Shown here: in pieces, positions 1 to 11,197 of the stretch | How the letters are laid out: the number at the start of each line of letters is the position of its first letter | Numbering within the stretch: the stretch's first letter is position 1 | NCBI RefSeq assembly: GCF_002101885.1 | Contig: NZ_LQPS01000028.1 | Span: 92,748 to 156,747, forward strand | Origin: Mycolicibacter senuensis | GTDB lineage: Bacteria; Actinomycetota; Actinomycetes; Mycobacteriales; Mycobacteriaceae | Reading direction: 5' to 3' | Length of the DNA stretch: 64,000 nucleotides | The notes under the pieces: model-generated | Seen by the model: only the letters and a program-made list of their open reading frames with translations | What the model was told of the DNA's origin: nothing | Databases searched by the model: none | Position numbers and translations under genes: made by a program

Positions 1-43
1 CCGCGAGCCGGGTCGCATCCAGACAATGTGGAGGGCTCCAATC

Positions 44-2055
<2,012 letters not shown>

Positions 2056-2069
2056 GTAGTCCTGCCGAG

Positions 2070-2102
2070 AACACCCCGGTCCTGACGGGCCGGGGTGTTT
2101 TT
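2070..2102 (+). terminator. Intrinsic terminator after groEL1
   Basis: A perfect 10-bp stem (AACACCCCGG at 2070-2079 with CCGGGGTGTT at 2090-2099) encloses a 10-base loop and is followed by TTT. It lies 14 bases after the groEL1 stop and separates groESL from the convergent HXXEE gene. Confidence 0.85.
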
Positions 2103-2111
2103 CGTCCGAGA

Positions 2112-2633
2112 TCAGATGGCGAAGTGGAACAGCCCGTACCAGACCACGAAGGCGAACAGCGCCAGACCGCCCAGCAGGGCCAGCGCGAACCGGCGCCCGG
2201 TGAGGATCTCCTGCCTGACGACGATGACGCCGATCAGCAGGCAGATCGGGTAGTAGAGCAGCATCGCGGTGAGAAGCCCGGGTGAGTATCGATCGAGGAT
2301 CGGCGTCATCCCGAGATGAAAGAGTGCGTCCCAGAACAGGTTTGCGCTGGCAAAAACCGCGAGCGCAACGGTGCGGGCAAGGGTCCGCTTCCGGAAGTTC
2401 GCGTAGACCAGCGTCACCAGGATCGCCATGAACGCGAGGTTGTTGAGGGCGAACGCGGTGTCGTCGAACCGGCCGTGGACGTCGTGGGTGACCCATTCGG
2501 GGAAGCCGCTCAGGTACTCCTCGACGATGTGCAGCAGGTAGGCGGCCGGCATCAGCCAGATGACGTTGCGGAAGCGTGGCAGTGCCAGGGCGCTGCCGGG
2601 CCCCGCGTCGACGGCGTTCATGGCGACGATCAT
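2112..2633 (-). CDS. HXXEE domain membrane protein
   Basis: This 173-aa hydrophobic protein has an HIVEE motif at residues 35-39 in the first membrane segment, which defines the HXXEE family of putative membrane-embedded metal-binding proteins of unknown activity. Several hydrophobic stretches (WLMPAAYLLHIV, FMAILVTLVYANF, LLTAMLLYYPICLLIGVIVV, LALLGGLALFAFVVWYGLF) indicate four or five transmembrane helices. It is convergent with groEL1 and belongs to an inserted block between groEL1 and whiB3 that is absent from the corresponding M. tuberculosis locus as I recall it. No function can be assigned. Confidence 0.8.
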   Translation of the reverse strand: MIVAMNAVDAGPGSALALPRFRNVIWLMPAAYLLHIVEEYLSGFPEWVTHDVHGRFDDTAFALNNLAFMAILVTLVYANFRKRTLARTVALAVFASANLFWDALFHLGMTPILDRYSPGLLTAMLLYYPICLLIGVIVVRQEILTGRRFALALLGGLALFAFVVWYGLFHFAI

Positions 2634-2710
2634 CGCTTACGGCCGCGCGCGCCGTCGGTTTTTGAGCGAGCCGCCACCGCGGGATCGGCGGCGTGATATC
2701 CGCACGGTTC

Positions 2711-2735
2711 GTTTATAACCGCGGAGAACGGGTAT
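2711..2735 (+). promoter_or_regulatory. SigF-type stress promoter
   Basis: GTTT (2711-2714), a 15-base spacer and GGGTAT (2730-2735) match the mycobacterial SigF consensus (GTTT-N15-17-GGGTAT). It lies 60 bases upstream of the GlsB-like ATG and points toward it, suggesting general-stress or stationary-phase control of the GlsB-lipoprotein pair. Confidence 0.75.
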
Positions 2736-2794
2736 TGATTCTCCGCGCCGCCGGAGAAGACGGCGATATTGGAGGCGCTGTAAAGGAGATCACC

Positions 2795-3094
2795 ATGGAC
2801 CCAGTGGCGGCAACCGAATTCCTCGCCCGCTCTACAACATTGACCAGTGTCGGGTGGATCGGCTACATCATTATCGGCGCCATCGCAGGCTGGATCGCAG
2901 GCATCGTCATGAAATCCAAGTACGGCCTGCTCACCGACATTGTTGTGGGCGTTGTCGGCGCTCTGATCGGCGGTTTTCTGCTCAGCTTCGTCGTCGACAC
3001 GGCGAGCGGAGGTTGGTGGTTCACTTTGTTCACTGCAATCCTGGGCGCAGTCATCCTGCTTTGGCTGTTGCGCCTGTTCGGCCGCGAGGCGTAA
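2795..3094 (+). CDS. GlsB/YeaQ/YmgE-family stress membrane protein
   Basis: This 99-aa membrane protein belongs to the transglycosylase-associated (GlsB/YeaQ/YmgE) family. It has three hydrophobic helices with the family's glycine pattern (GWIGYIIIGAIAGWIAG, DIVVGVVGALIGGFLL, FTAILGAVILLWLLRLF). Members are small envelope proteins induced by general stress; the biochemical role is unknown. ATG 2795 is preceded by AAAGGAG (2782-2788); an in-frame upstream extension is not needed. A SigF-type promoter lies at 2711-2735, which fits a stress gene. The lipoprotein gene begins 12 bases after the stop, so the two are probably co-transcribed. Confidence 0.88.
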   Translation: MDPVAATEFLARSTTLTSVGWIGYIIIGAIAGWIAGIVMKSKYGLLTDIVVGVVGALIGGFLLSFVVDTASGGWWFTLFTAILGAVILLWLLRLFGREA

Positions 3095-3106
3095 GGGGCG
3101 AGAAAA

Positions 3107-3388
3107 ATGATGAAATACATTGCGGTTGCGGCCATGGCCGCCGGTGTGCTGCTGTCCAGTGGGTGCTCGGCCTCGCAGGTGATGAATACCGGAGGCGACA
3201 CCAGGTGCAAGGACTTCGTCGAGCAGGACGAGAAGAAGCAGGACGACGAGATCAGCAAGATGCTCAAAGACAAGAGCGGCGCGGAACCCTCCAACTTGGA
3301 GATTTCGGCAACCCGTTTGTCGGTCGCGACTTACTGCAAGACGGTGGGAACTCCGGACAGCAAGATATCCGAGGCCCCGCACGGCTGA
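3107..3388 (+). CDS. Small lipoprotein, possibly HdeA-like
   Basis: This 93-aa precursor has a short charged start, a hydrophobic core and the lipobox LSSGC, so the mature protein would start at Cys20 and be lipid-anchored outside the membrane. The mature part is short, charged and helical-looking with two further cysteines (RCKDFVEQDE and TYCKTVG). This two-cysteine spacing with a CKDF-like start resembles the periplasmic acid-stress chaperone HdeA, but the resemblance is weak and I treat it as a suggestion only. It follows the GlsB-like gene by 12 bases under the SigF-type promoter, in line with an envelope stress role. Tandem ATGs at 3107 and 3110 are both possible starts. Confidence 0.75.
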   Translation: MMKYIAVAAMAAGVLLSSGCSASQVMNTGGDTRCKDFVEQDEKKQDDEISKMLKDKSGAEPSNLEISATRLSVATYCKTVGTPDSKISEAPHG

Positions 3389-3437
3389 GCGTGGCGTGAT
3401 ACCCGGAACCGTCCCCGGAATGGGCGCTGGAACGGGA

Positions 3438-4481
3438 TCAGAAGAAATTGCTGAAAAGCAGGTTCAACGAGTCGAACACGGCCTGGAACGGATCACTGTT
3501 GGCGACCCCGTGGAACAGTAGCGCGCTGAGCCAGGCATCGAAGGCGTTGATCTCGCTGTTGTCGATGTCGATGTAGGTCAGCATGCCGTCTACGGAACTG
3601 GTCGCGTTGGCGATCTGGTCGGGGGTCAATCCCAGGTACTGCACGTGGGGACCGAAGATGCCCAGCAGCGCGCCCCAGAGACCGTAGTTGTCATAGGCGT
3701 CGGCGAAATTGGAGACCGGGTCATCGGGCAGACCGTAGATGGTCGCCGAATACAGGTCGTTGGGCGTCAGATCGCCCAACACCTCGGTCATGCCGAGCAG
3801 GTTGAGCAGGAAGTCGGTGAGGTCCTTGCCCAGCGTCGCGTACATGGCGTCTTCCAGGTACTGCCAGACGCCGTCCGGGGCGGACGGGTCGCCGATGAAC
3901 ACGAAGTGCAACGAGTCGGTGGGGATGCCCGCTTCGACGAGTCGGCTCATGGCGATCGACGCTGCGGTGGCGCTCTGCGAGTAGGCGAAGATCGTCAGCG
4001 GGTTATCGGCGTCGAAGGCGCCCGGGTTGGCGTCGAACTGGTTCTGGACGGCGAGCGTGATCAGCGACGCACCCGTCAGGCTGCTCGGGCCCTGCTGTAA
4101 CAACTCCGGTGTCGTCAGCACCTGCAACGGGGCGCTGCAGGGGTCGGTGCCGTCCATGTAGCAGACCGTGGAGTCGGTTGAGCCACCGTTGAATCCCAGT
4201 GGGTTCAGATACAGGTTCTCGGCAGACCGTGCGTATTCCGGCGAGGGCGTCGGCTGGCCGGTACCGCCGAGGATGAGCGCGGTCTGGCTGCCCGCCAGCG
4301 GGCCGTCGGCGGCCAGCAGCGCCGCTTCGAGGAGCAGCGAACCGAGGGGTTGGCTGATCGCCGCGCCGGATGCGGCGACGATCATGCCGGCAGTGGCGAA
4401 CTGGGCGACTGCGGCCTTGTAGCTGCCCCGCCGGCGCGTTGCCCGCGCTACCGGAACCGTGGCGTATCTGCTGCTGTGCAT
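3438..4481 (-). CDS. PE-PPE domain protein A (putative secreted serine esterase)
   Basis: This is a 347-aa protein from ATG 4481; the adjacent GTG 4484 adds one residue. It has a basic N-terminus, a hydrophobic segment that could be a signal or anchor, then a PE-PPE (alpha/beta-hydrolase-type) domain without any PE or PPE head. It carries the nucleophile pentapeptide AYSQS (Ser about 168), a variant of the family's GxSxS, and conserved segments such as LYLNPLGFNGGSTDST. Known members hydrolyse short or medium acyl esters or act in trehalose polyphleate synthesis; which applies here is unknown. It is closely related to the protein at 5816-6808, and the two flank the unit at 4569-5839. It is transcribed divergently from that unit. 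Confidence 0.87.
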   Translation of the reverse strand: MHSSRYATVPVARATRRRGSYKAAVAQFATAGMIVAASGAAISQPLGSLLLEAALLAADGPLAGSQTALILGGTGQPTPSPEYARSAENLYLNPLGFNGGSTDSTVCYMDGTDPCSAPLQVLTTPELLQQGPSSLTGASLITLAVQNQFDANPGAFDADNPLTIFAYSQSATAASIAMSRLVEAGIPTDSLHFVFIGDPSAPDGVWQYLEDAMYATLGKDLTDFLLNLLGMTEVLGDLTPNDLYSATIYGLPDDPVSNFADAYDNYGLWGALLGIFGPHVQYLGLTPDQIANATSSVDGMLTYIDIDNSEINAFDAWLSALLFHGVANSDPFQAVFDSLNLLFSNFF

Positions 4482-4489
4482 CACATGTG

Positions 4490-4498
4490 ATTATCACA
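4490..4498 (-). promoter_or_regulatory. Extended -10 promoter of PE-PPE gene A
   Basis: On the minus strand TGTGATAAT is TG-N-GATAAT, an extended -10 element 5 bases before GTG 4484 and 8 before ATG 4481, so the transcript would be nearly leaderless. The element lies in overlapping palindromes (TCACATGTGA 4481-4490, and TGTGAT/ATCACA arms over 4486-4498) that could also be an operator. The paralog has TGTGATAA at the equivalent place (6818-6825). Confidence 0.45.
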
Positions 4499-4568
4499 TT
4501 CTCATGTTTGAGTCTATGGTTCTCCCAGCCATTGCGTTCACTGCGTTCCGCGTCGCGAAGGAGGATTC

Positions 4569-4946
4569 ATGGATCAACAGACCTATGACCGGGGCCGCGA
4601 GATCCGCGCGGCCGTCCTCGGCGAAGCGTATGTGGCCCAGGCCGCAACCGGTGACGACTTCTCCACGCCGTTCCAGGACTTGGTCACCGAATACTGTTGG
4701 GGCGCAGTGTGGGGACGCGACGGCCTGTCGCGCAAGACGCGCAGCATGCTCAACCTCGCGATGATCGCGGTGCTCAACCGGCCCAACGAACTGCGCACCC
4801 ACGTCAAGGGAGCACTCACCAACGGCGTCACGCGCGAAGAGATCCGGGAGGTCTTCATGCAGGTGGCGATCTACGCCGGCGTCCCCGCCGCCGTCGACAG
4901 CTTCCGGATCGCCCGCGAGGCCTTCGCCGAATACGAGAGCAGCTGA
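4569..4946 (+). CDS. Carboxymuconolactone decarboxylase family protein
   Basis: This 125-aa all-helical protein has the carboxymuconolactone decarboxylase/AhpD fold, seen in TEYCWGAVWGRDGLSRKTRS, the HVKGALTNGVTREEIREVFMQVAIYAG block and the C-terminal amphipathic helix. It resembles the PcaC branch (4-carboxymuconolactone decarboxylase of the beta-ketoadipate pathway). It lacks the CxxC pair of peroxidase-type AhpD proteins. No other protocatechuate genes are nearby, so the substrate is uncertain. A GAAGGAGG ribosome site precedes ATG 4569. The stop overlaps the start of the next dehydrogenase (TGATG), showing translational coupling and a shared small-molecule pathway. Confidence 0.87.
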   Translation: MDQQTYDRGREIRAAVLGEAYVAQAATGDDFSTPFQDLVTEYCWGAVWGRDGLSRKTRSMLNLAMIAVLNRPNELRTHVKGALTNGVTREEIREVFMQVAIYAGVPAAVDSFRIAREAFAEYESS

Positions 4947-5839
4947 TGATCGGCTTCATCGGCCTGGGAAACATGGGCTTTCCGATGGCAGGCCGACTGG
5001 CCGCAGCCGGTCGCGACCTGGTGGTCTACGACACCCGCGGCGACGTGATCGACCGCGCAACGAAGTTCGGCGCCCATGCGGCATCCTCCCCGCAGCAGGT
5101 GGCCGACCGGGCGGAGATCGTGCTGGCCAGTCTGCCGTCGGTGCAGGCGTCCTCGGCGGTCGCCGAATCGGTGGCAGGCGGCGCGAAGATCAAGCTGTTC
5201 ATCGACCTTTCAACCGTGGGAACCACTGCCGCGCAGCACAATCACGCCACGCTGCAGGCCGGCGGCGTCGCCGCGCTGGACGCCCCGGTCAGCGGCGGCG
5301 TGGGCGGGGCGACACAGGGCAGCCTGGCCATCATGGTCTCCGGGCCGCGCGCCGCGTTCGACACCGCCAAGGTGCTGTTGGAAGAGCTCGGCCGTCCGTT
5401 CTTCGTCGACGAGAAACCCGGCGCCGCCCAGACGATGAAACTGGTCAACAACCTGATGGCGGCCACCACGCTGGCCGCCACCGCCGAAGTCATGGTGATG
5501 GGCGTCAAGGCCGGCCTCGACCCGCAGGTGATGATCGATGTGCTCAATGCGGGCTCGGGTGGAACCCATGCCAGCCGCGACAAGTTCCCGAAAGCGGTGC
5601 TGCCCAGGACATTCGACTACGGGTTCGCGACCGGGCTGATGGTCAAGGACATACGGCTCTACCTGGACGAGGCCAGCGCCCTGGGCCTGCCGAGGCAACT
5701 CGCCGACGCGGTGGCCGCCCTGTGGGAGTCGACGTTGCGTGACGAGGGCCCCGAATCCGACTTCACCTCCATCGTCAAGGTGTTGGAGAGAACCGCCGGG
5801 GTGACCGTGGGCGACTCAGAAGAAGTCGTTGAACAGTAA
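4946..5839 (+). CDS. NAD(P)-dependent beta-hydroxyacid dehydrogenase
   Basis: This 297-aa protein belongs to the 3-hydroxyisobutyrate/6-phosphogluconate dehydrogenase family. It starts with the Rossmann motif GFIGLGNMGFPMA (GxGxxG). It has the substrate-binding DAPVSGGVGGA signature near residue 115 and the catalytic-lysine region KLVNNLMAA near residue 167, followed by the all-helical C-terminal domain. Such enzymes oxidise small beta-hydroxy acids such as 3-hydroxyisobutyrate, tartronate semialdehyde or glyoxylate relatives; the substrate cannot be told here. It starts at ATG 4946 inside the stop of the carboxymuconolactone-decarboxylase-like gene. Its 3' end overlaps the 3' end of the convergent PE-PPE gene by 24 bases. 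Confidence 0.9.
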   Translation: MIGFIGLGNMGFPMAGRLAAAGRDLVVYDTRGDVIDRATKFGAHAASSPQQVADRAEIVLASLPSVQASSAVAESVAGGAKIKLFIDLSTVGTTAAQHNHATLQAGGVAALDAPVSGGVGGATQGSLAIMVSGPRAAFDTAKVLLEELGRPFFVDEKPGAAQTMKLVNNLMAATTLAATAEVMVMGVKAGLDPQVMIDVLNAGSGGTHASRDKFPKAVLPRTFDYGFATGLMVKDIRLYLDEASALGLPRQLADAVAALWESTLRDEGPESDFTSIVKVLERTAGVTVGDSEEVVEQ

Positions 5840-6808
5840 TTGCAGTGAGTCCCAGAGGCTCTCGAACAGGCCGCTGTTGGCGGCCCCGCCGCTGAACACC
5901 GCGTCGAGCCAGGCGGTGAGGCCGTTGATGTCGCTGTCGTCGATGTTGACGTAGGTCAGCGCGCCGTCGACCGTCGTGGTCGCGTCGGCGACCTGCTCCG
6001 GCGTCAGCCCGAAGTACTCCACGTGCGGCCCTAATATGCTCAGCAGCGCGCCCCACAGGCCCTCGGAGGCGTAGACGTCCAGGAAGTTGGGGATCGGATC
6101 GTCGGGCAGGCTGTAAATGGTTGCCGGGTACAGATCATTCGGCGTCAAATTGCCCAGGACGTCGGTCGTCCCGGCAAGATTCAGGAGATAGTTCGTCAGG
6201 CTCGGGCCGAGTATCGCGGCCATGGCTGCTTCCAGGTGCTGCCAGATGCCGTCCGGGGTGGAGGGGTCGCCGATGAACACGAAGTGCAGCGAATCGAGCG
6301 GGACGCCTGCTTCGGCGAGTCGGGTCATGGCGATCGACTCGGCGGTGGCGCTTTGGGAGTAGCCGAAGATCGTCAGCGGATGTTCGGCGTCGAATGCGCC
6401 GGGGTTGGCGTCGAATTGGTTCTGCACGGCGAGCACGATCGCCGACGCGGCCGTGAGGCTGCTCGGTCCCTGCTGGATCAGTTGCGGTGTCGTGAGCACC
6501 TGAAGTGGGGCGCTGCACGGGTCGGTGCCGTCCATATAGCAGACCGTGGAGTCGGTTGATCCGCCGTTGAACCCCAACGGGTTCAGGTACAGGTTCTCGA
6601 CGGTCCGCGCGTATTCCGGTGAGGGCGTCGGTTGGGTGGTTCCCCCGAGGATGAGCGCCGTTAGGCTGCCCGCCAGCGGGCCTTCGGCGGCCAGCAGCGT
6701 CGCGGCGGCGTGCACCGACGAACCGATCCCCACGCCGGCCGTGGCCGCCATCATGGCGACCACGCCGGCCTGCGCAACCGTGCTCTTGATCCCGCCCCGT
6801 TTTCTCAC
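5816..6808 (-). CDS. PE-PPE domain protein B (putative secreted serine esterase)
   Basis: This 330-aa paralog of the protein at 3438-4481 shares long stretches such as LYLNPLGFNGGSTDST, MDGTDPCSAPLQVLTTP and QNQFDANPGAFDA. The N-terminus (MRKRGG, then VAQAGVVAMMAATAGVGIGSSVHAA) looks like a cleavable signal peptide ending in an A-x-A site. The alpha/beta-hydrolase nucleophile is the canonical GYSQS (Ser151), whereas paralog A has AYSQS. The start is GTG 6808. The two copies probably arose by duplication and now lie in direct orientation around a two-gene metabolic unit. The esterase substrate is unknown. Confidence 0.87.
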   Translation of the reverse strand: MRKRGGIKSTVAQAGVVAMMAATAGVGIGSSVHAAATLLAAEGPLAGSLTALILGGTTQPTPSPEYARTVENLYLNPLGFNGGSTDSTVCYMDGTDPCSAPLQVLTTPQLIQQGPSSLTAASAIVLAVQNQFDANPGAFDAEHPLTIFGYSQSATAESIAMTRLAEAGVPLDSLHFVFIGDPSTPDGIWQHLEAAMAAILGPSLTNYLLNLAGTTDVLGNLTPNDLYPATIYSLPDDPIPNFLDVYASEGLWGALLSILGPHVEYFGLTPEQVADATTTVDGALTYVNIDDSDINGLTAWLDAVFSGGAANSGLFESLWDSLQLLFNDFF

Positions 6809-6875
6809 CGCTTTTGCTTATCACACGCTGATATTGCGTTCGGGGGTTTTTGCGATCGCCGACGCCGGCGAAAGT

Positions 6876-7187
6876 TCAGAGCGTGTCGGGGCACAGGTTG
6901 TGCTGCGCGGCGCTGATCAGCATGCGGCCCTTCTCGACGTCATTCGGGCTCACCTGGGCCAGCGTCTGTTCGGGCTTCTCGCCCAGATGCAGCCGGTTGC
7001 ATGCCATCCACCCGTTCGCCACGACCACACCATCGGGCAGCTGGGCGTCGCCGACCGTCAAACCGGGGAAGCCGTTGGCTCGCAGTTCATTGAGGAACCC
7101 TTCCTCGTCGGCGCTGGCCAGCGGCGCGCCGAGGAAGCCGAGGGCGCATCCCATCGCGAGGGTCCCGAACAGAAGCTGATTACGCAT
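6876..7187 (-). CDS. Secreted DUF732 protein
   Basis: This 103-aa protein begins with a signal peptide (MRNQLLFGTLAMGCALGFLGAPLASA, cleavage after ASA). The mature part has the DUF732 pattern: DEEGFLNELRANGFPG, a first conserved cysteine in WMACNRL, and the closing ISAAQHNLCPDT. DUF732 proteins are small secreted mycobacterial proteins of unknown function, probably stabilised by one disulfide. It is followed on the same strand by the larger PE-PPE gene B; the 67-base gap makes co-transcription possible. Confidence 0.85.
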   Translation of the reverse strand: MRNQLLFGTLAMGCALGFLGAPLASADEEGFLNELRANGFPGLTVGDAQLPDGVVVANGWMACNRLHLGEKPEQTLAQVSPNDVEKGRMLISAAQHNLCPDTL

Positions 7188-7270
7188 GTGATTCCCCTCG
7201 CCGTCGACGGCCTGCGCCGTGAGGAAGCGTAACGGTGTTGCGGTCGGCGAAACCGGATAACGGCGCGATT

Positions 7271-7534
7271 TCAGCCCAGTGGGGTCACCGTCCCGCCGGG
7301 CTGCAGACCGCCGGGACGGTACGGCCCGGTCAGCAGCGAGGGGGAGGGGGCGAACGCACCGACCAGCTGGCCGGTGTCGGGGCAGTAGTAGACGTCGCTC
7401 AGATCGCCGCAGAGCCGCTGGTCGGAGCAGCGGGCCGGATCAACACCGGCCGCGGCAACCGGGCCGGCGCCGAGCGCGGCGGAAAGCGCTGCCAGCGCGG
7501 CGAGGCCGGACACCATGACGGGTGCAGGTTTCAT
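7271..7534 (-). CDS. Small secreted protein of unknown function
   Basis: This is an 87-aa protein from ATG 7534; an earlier in-frame ATG at 7564 would put a non-signal stretch in front. MKPAPVMVSGLAALAALSAALGAGPVAAAG is a signal peptide. The mature part has three cysteines (ARCSDQRLCGDL and YYCPDTG) and a Gly-Pro-rich tail. I do not recognise the family. It sits upstream of the DUF732 gene on the same strand (83-base gap), so the two could form a small secreted-protein unit. Confidence 0.65.
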   Translation of the reverse strand: MKPAPVMVSGLAALAALSAALGAGPVAAAGVDPARCSDQRLCGDLSDVYYCPDTGQLVGAFAPSPSLLTGPYRPGGLQPGGTVTPLG

Positions 7535-7579
7535 ACCCGCGATCCAACCCGAGGGGCCCGACAAGCCATCGCGCAGCGA

Positions 7580-7605
7580 ACAGCCCCCGAATCAACGGGG
7601 GCTGT
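7580..7605 (-). terminator. Hairpin terminator downstream of whiB3
   Basis: A perfect 10-bp stem (7580-7589 with 7596-7605, arms ACAGCCCCCG and CGGGGGCTGT) encloses a 6-base loop AATCAA. It lies 37 bases after the whiB3 stop. There is no U-tract, as is common for mycobacterial hairpin terminators. Confidence 0.6.
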
Positions 7606-7641
7606 CGCGATTCTGTCCGAGGTCCGCCGGTGTGACGCCGC

Positions 7642-7929
7642 TCAGCCGCTGGGCCGCAGGCAGCGCAGCGCGGCGTGCCGCTCGGATTCGGACATGCCGC
7701 CCCAGATCCCGTAGGGCTCACCGACGGCAAGCGCGTGCGCACGGCACTGTTCCATCACCGGGCACCTGCGGCACCACCGCTTGGCGTTCTGCTCCCGCTG
7801 CGCCCGGGCCCGGCCGCGCTCCCCGTCGGGCGGAAAGAACACCGAGGAGTCAAGGCCGCGGCACGCTCCTCGGAGTTGCCAGTCCCATACGTCCGCATTG
7901 CGGCCGGGCAGCTGCTCAACCTGTGCCAT
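7642..7929 (-). CDS. whiB3: WhiB3 iron-sulfur redox regulator
   Basis: This 95-aa WhiB protein has four cluster-ligand cysteines: C23 (GACRG), C53 and C56 (WCRRC) and C62 (QCR). It also has the GIWGG turn (residues 74-78) that contacts the principal sigma factor. The N-terminus (QLPGRNADVWDWQL) and the neighbours groEL1 and guaB2 identify it as WhiB3, the 4Fe-4S sensor that links redox state to lipid synthesis and virulence in M. tuberculosis (family knowledge). An extra cysteine, C90, lies near the C-terminus. The ATG at 7929 follows GAGAGGGG. A terminator-like hairpin lies in its leader at 7996-8024, which may attenuate transcription. The start codon follows the family rather than the longer open frame. 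Confidence 0.93.
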   Translation of the reverse strand: MAQVEQLPGRNADVWDWQLRGACRGLDSSVFFPPDGERGRARAQREQNAKRWCRRCPVMEQCRAHALAVGEPYGIWGGMSESERHAALRCLRPSG

Positions 7930-7995
7930 GGGAGCCCCTCTCAAACGCTGGTCGACCGGATCGGTTGCGGCCGTTGAGGTGTCTGGTGGTACGCG

Positions 7996-8024
7996 TAAAA
8001 CAGCGCCGGCTGCGTCCGGCGCTG
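7996..8024 (-). terminator. Terminator-like hairpin in the whiB3 leader (candidate attenuator)
   Basis: A perfect 10-bp stem (ACAGCGCCGG 7999-8008 with CCGGCGCTGT 8015-8024) encloses a 6-base loop. Read on the minus strand it runs into TTTA, so it has intrinsic terminator form only in the whiB3 direction. It sits about 70-95 bases before the whiB3 start. No other minus-strand gene lies upstream to be terminated, because the next gene at 8170 is divergent. Confidence 0.5.
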
Positions 8025-8169
8025 TGGGGACCGTAACCAAAGCGTCTGAAGTTAGGCCTACGTAACTGTTAAGAAAGGCTGGCCTGAGTCGATGGACATC
8101 CCCTGAGGACGGATGTCCACCAGGGCGGACGGCTGCGAGGTTGGTCCGGGCGCGTAACGTCGCGCAGCG

Positions 8170-8970
8170 ATGACCGAGGACCCAGACGCGGCGCTGGCCG
8201 CCGCCGCCTTCGGCGATGCGCCCGGCCGCTGGCCGCTGCCCGCGGCCAGCACCCCCCGGCAGCGGTGGCTGCGTGCGGTCGCCGCCGGTGGACAGGGCCG
8301 TTACGCCAGCGCCGGCACCGAACTGGCGGCGCTGCTGCGCCAGCGGCCGGCCGGCCCCCTGGTGTCGCTGGCCCACAGCACGCAGGCGTCGTTCCTGCGC
8401 CAGCTCGGTGGGCATGAGCTGGCCCGCGGTCTCGACGGCCGGGCGCTGGCGCTGGCCTTCAACGAAGTCGACCCGGAGGCCACCGCGGATGCGCTGGTCG
8501 GGCTGGCCGCCGACGCCCTGGGCGTGGGACGCTTCGCGGCCTCGGCGGCACTGCTGGAACGGGTGGGAGAGCTGCCGCCGGGCCCGGCGCGCCTGGCGGT
8601 GCGCCGGAACTGGGTGACAGCCGAATTGGCCATGGTCACCGGCGACGGTGCCACCGCGGTGCGGCATGCCGAGCAGGCCCTGGAGTTGACTCCCGAGACG
8701 ATGGCGCGCCACCGGGTGAAAAGCCGGGTGGTGCTGGCCGGGGCGCTGTGCTGCGCCGGCAACGTCGACAAAGCCTGCGGCGTGGCCGACGCCGCATTGG
8801 TGGATGCTGAGCGGCTGGGTCTGGTTCCGCTGCGCTGGGCGCTGGCCTGCATGTTGATCGACTTGACAGACGTAGCCGGTGCGCGGTGGACCCGCGAGGA
8901 GTTGCTGAGGCTACGTGACGATGCCGCCGAGCTGGTGCGTCACCGCGGCGGCAGGTGGCAGAGCGGCTGA
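8170..8970 (+). CDS. Conserved mycobacterial protein, Rv3415c-like
   Basis: This 266-aa Ala/Leu-rich helical protein has repeated pairs of helices (SLAHSTQASFLRQLGGHELA, AALLERVGELPPGPARLAVR, AVRHAEQALELTPETMARH) suggestive of a TPR-like scaffold. It matches by position and length (275 aa in M. tuberculosis) the conserved gene Rv3415c between whiB3 and sigD. The function is unknown; in other mycobacteria it precedes sigD. Here sigD is absent and the stop lies 8 bases from the convergent DUF5319 gene. ATG 8170 follows a possible TAACGT -10 (8155-8160). Confidence 0.8.
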   Translation: MTEDPDAALAAAAFGDAPGRWPLPAASTPRQRWLRAVAAGGQGRYASAGTELAALLRQRPAGPLVSLAHSTQASFLRQLGGHELARGLDGRALALAFNEVDPEATADALVGLAADALGVGRFAASAALLERVGELPPGPARLAVRRNWVTAELAMVTGDGATAVRHAEQALELTPETMARHRVKSRVVLAGALCCAGNVDKACGVADAALVDAERLGLVPLRWALACMLIDLTDVAGARWTREELLRLRDDAAELVRHRGGRWQSG

Positions 8971-8978
8971 TCGGCGGC

Positions 8979-11138
<2,160 letters not shown>

Positions 11139-11197
11139 GCAGCCGTCCGTCCCCGGCACATTCTCGCGTAGCGAAACAGAAACGAGGCTGACCCGTC

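Noticed and set aside
7930..8712. Long N-terminal extension of the WhiB3 frame
   Set aside because: The frame is open but the stretch overlaps the divergent Rv3415c-like gene; the family start and a ribosome site are at 7929.
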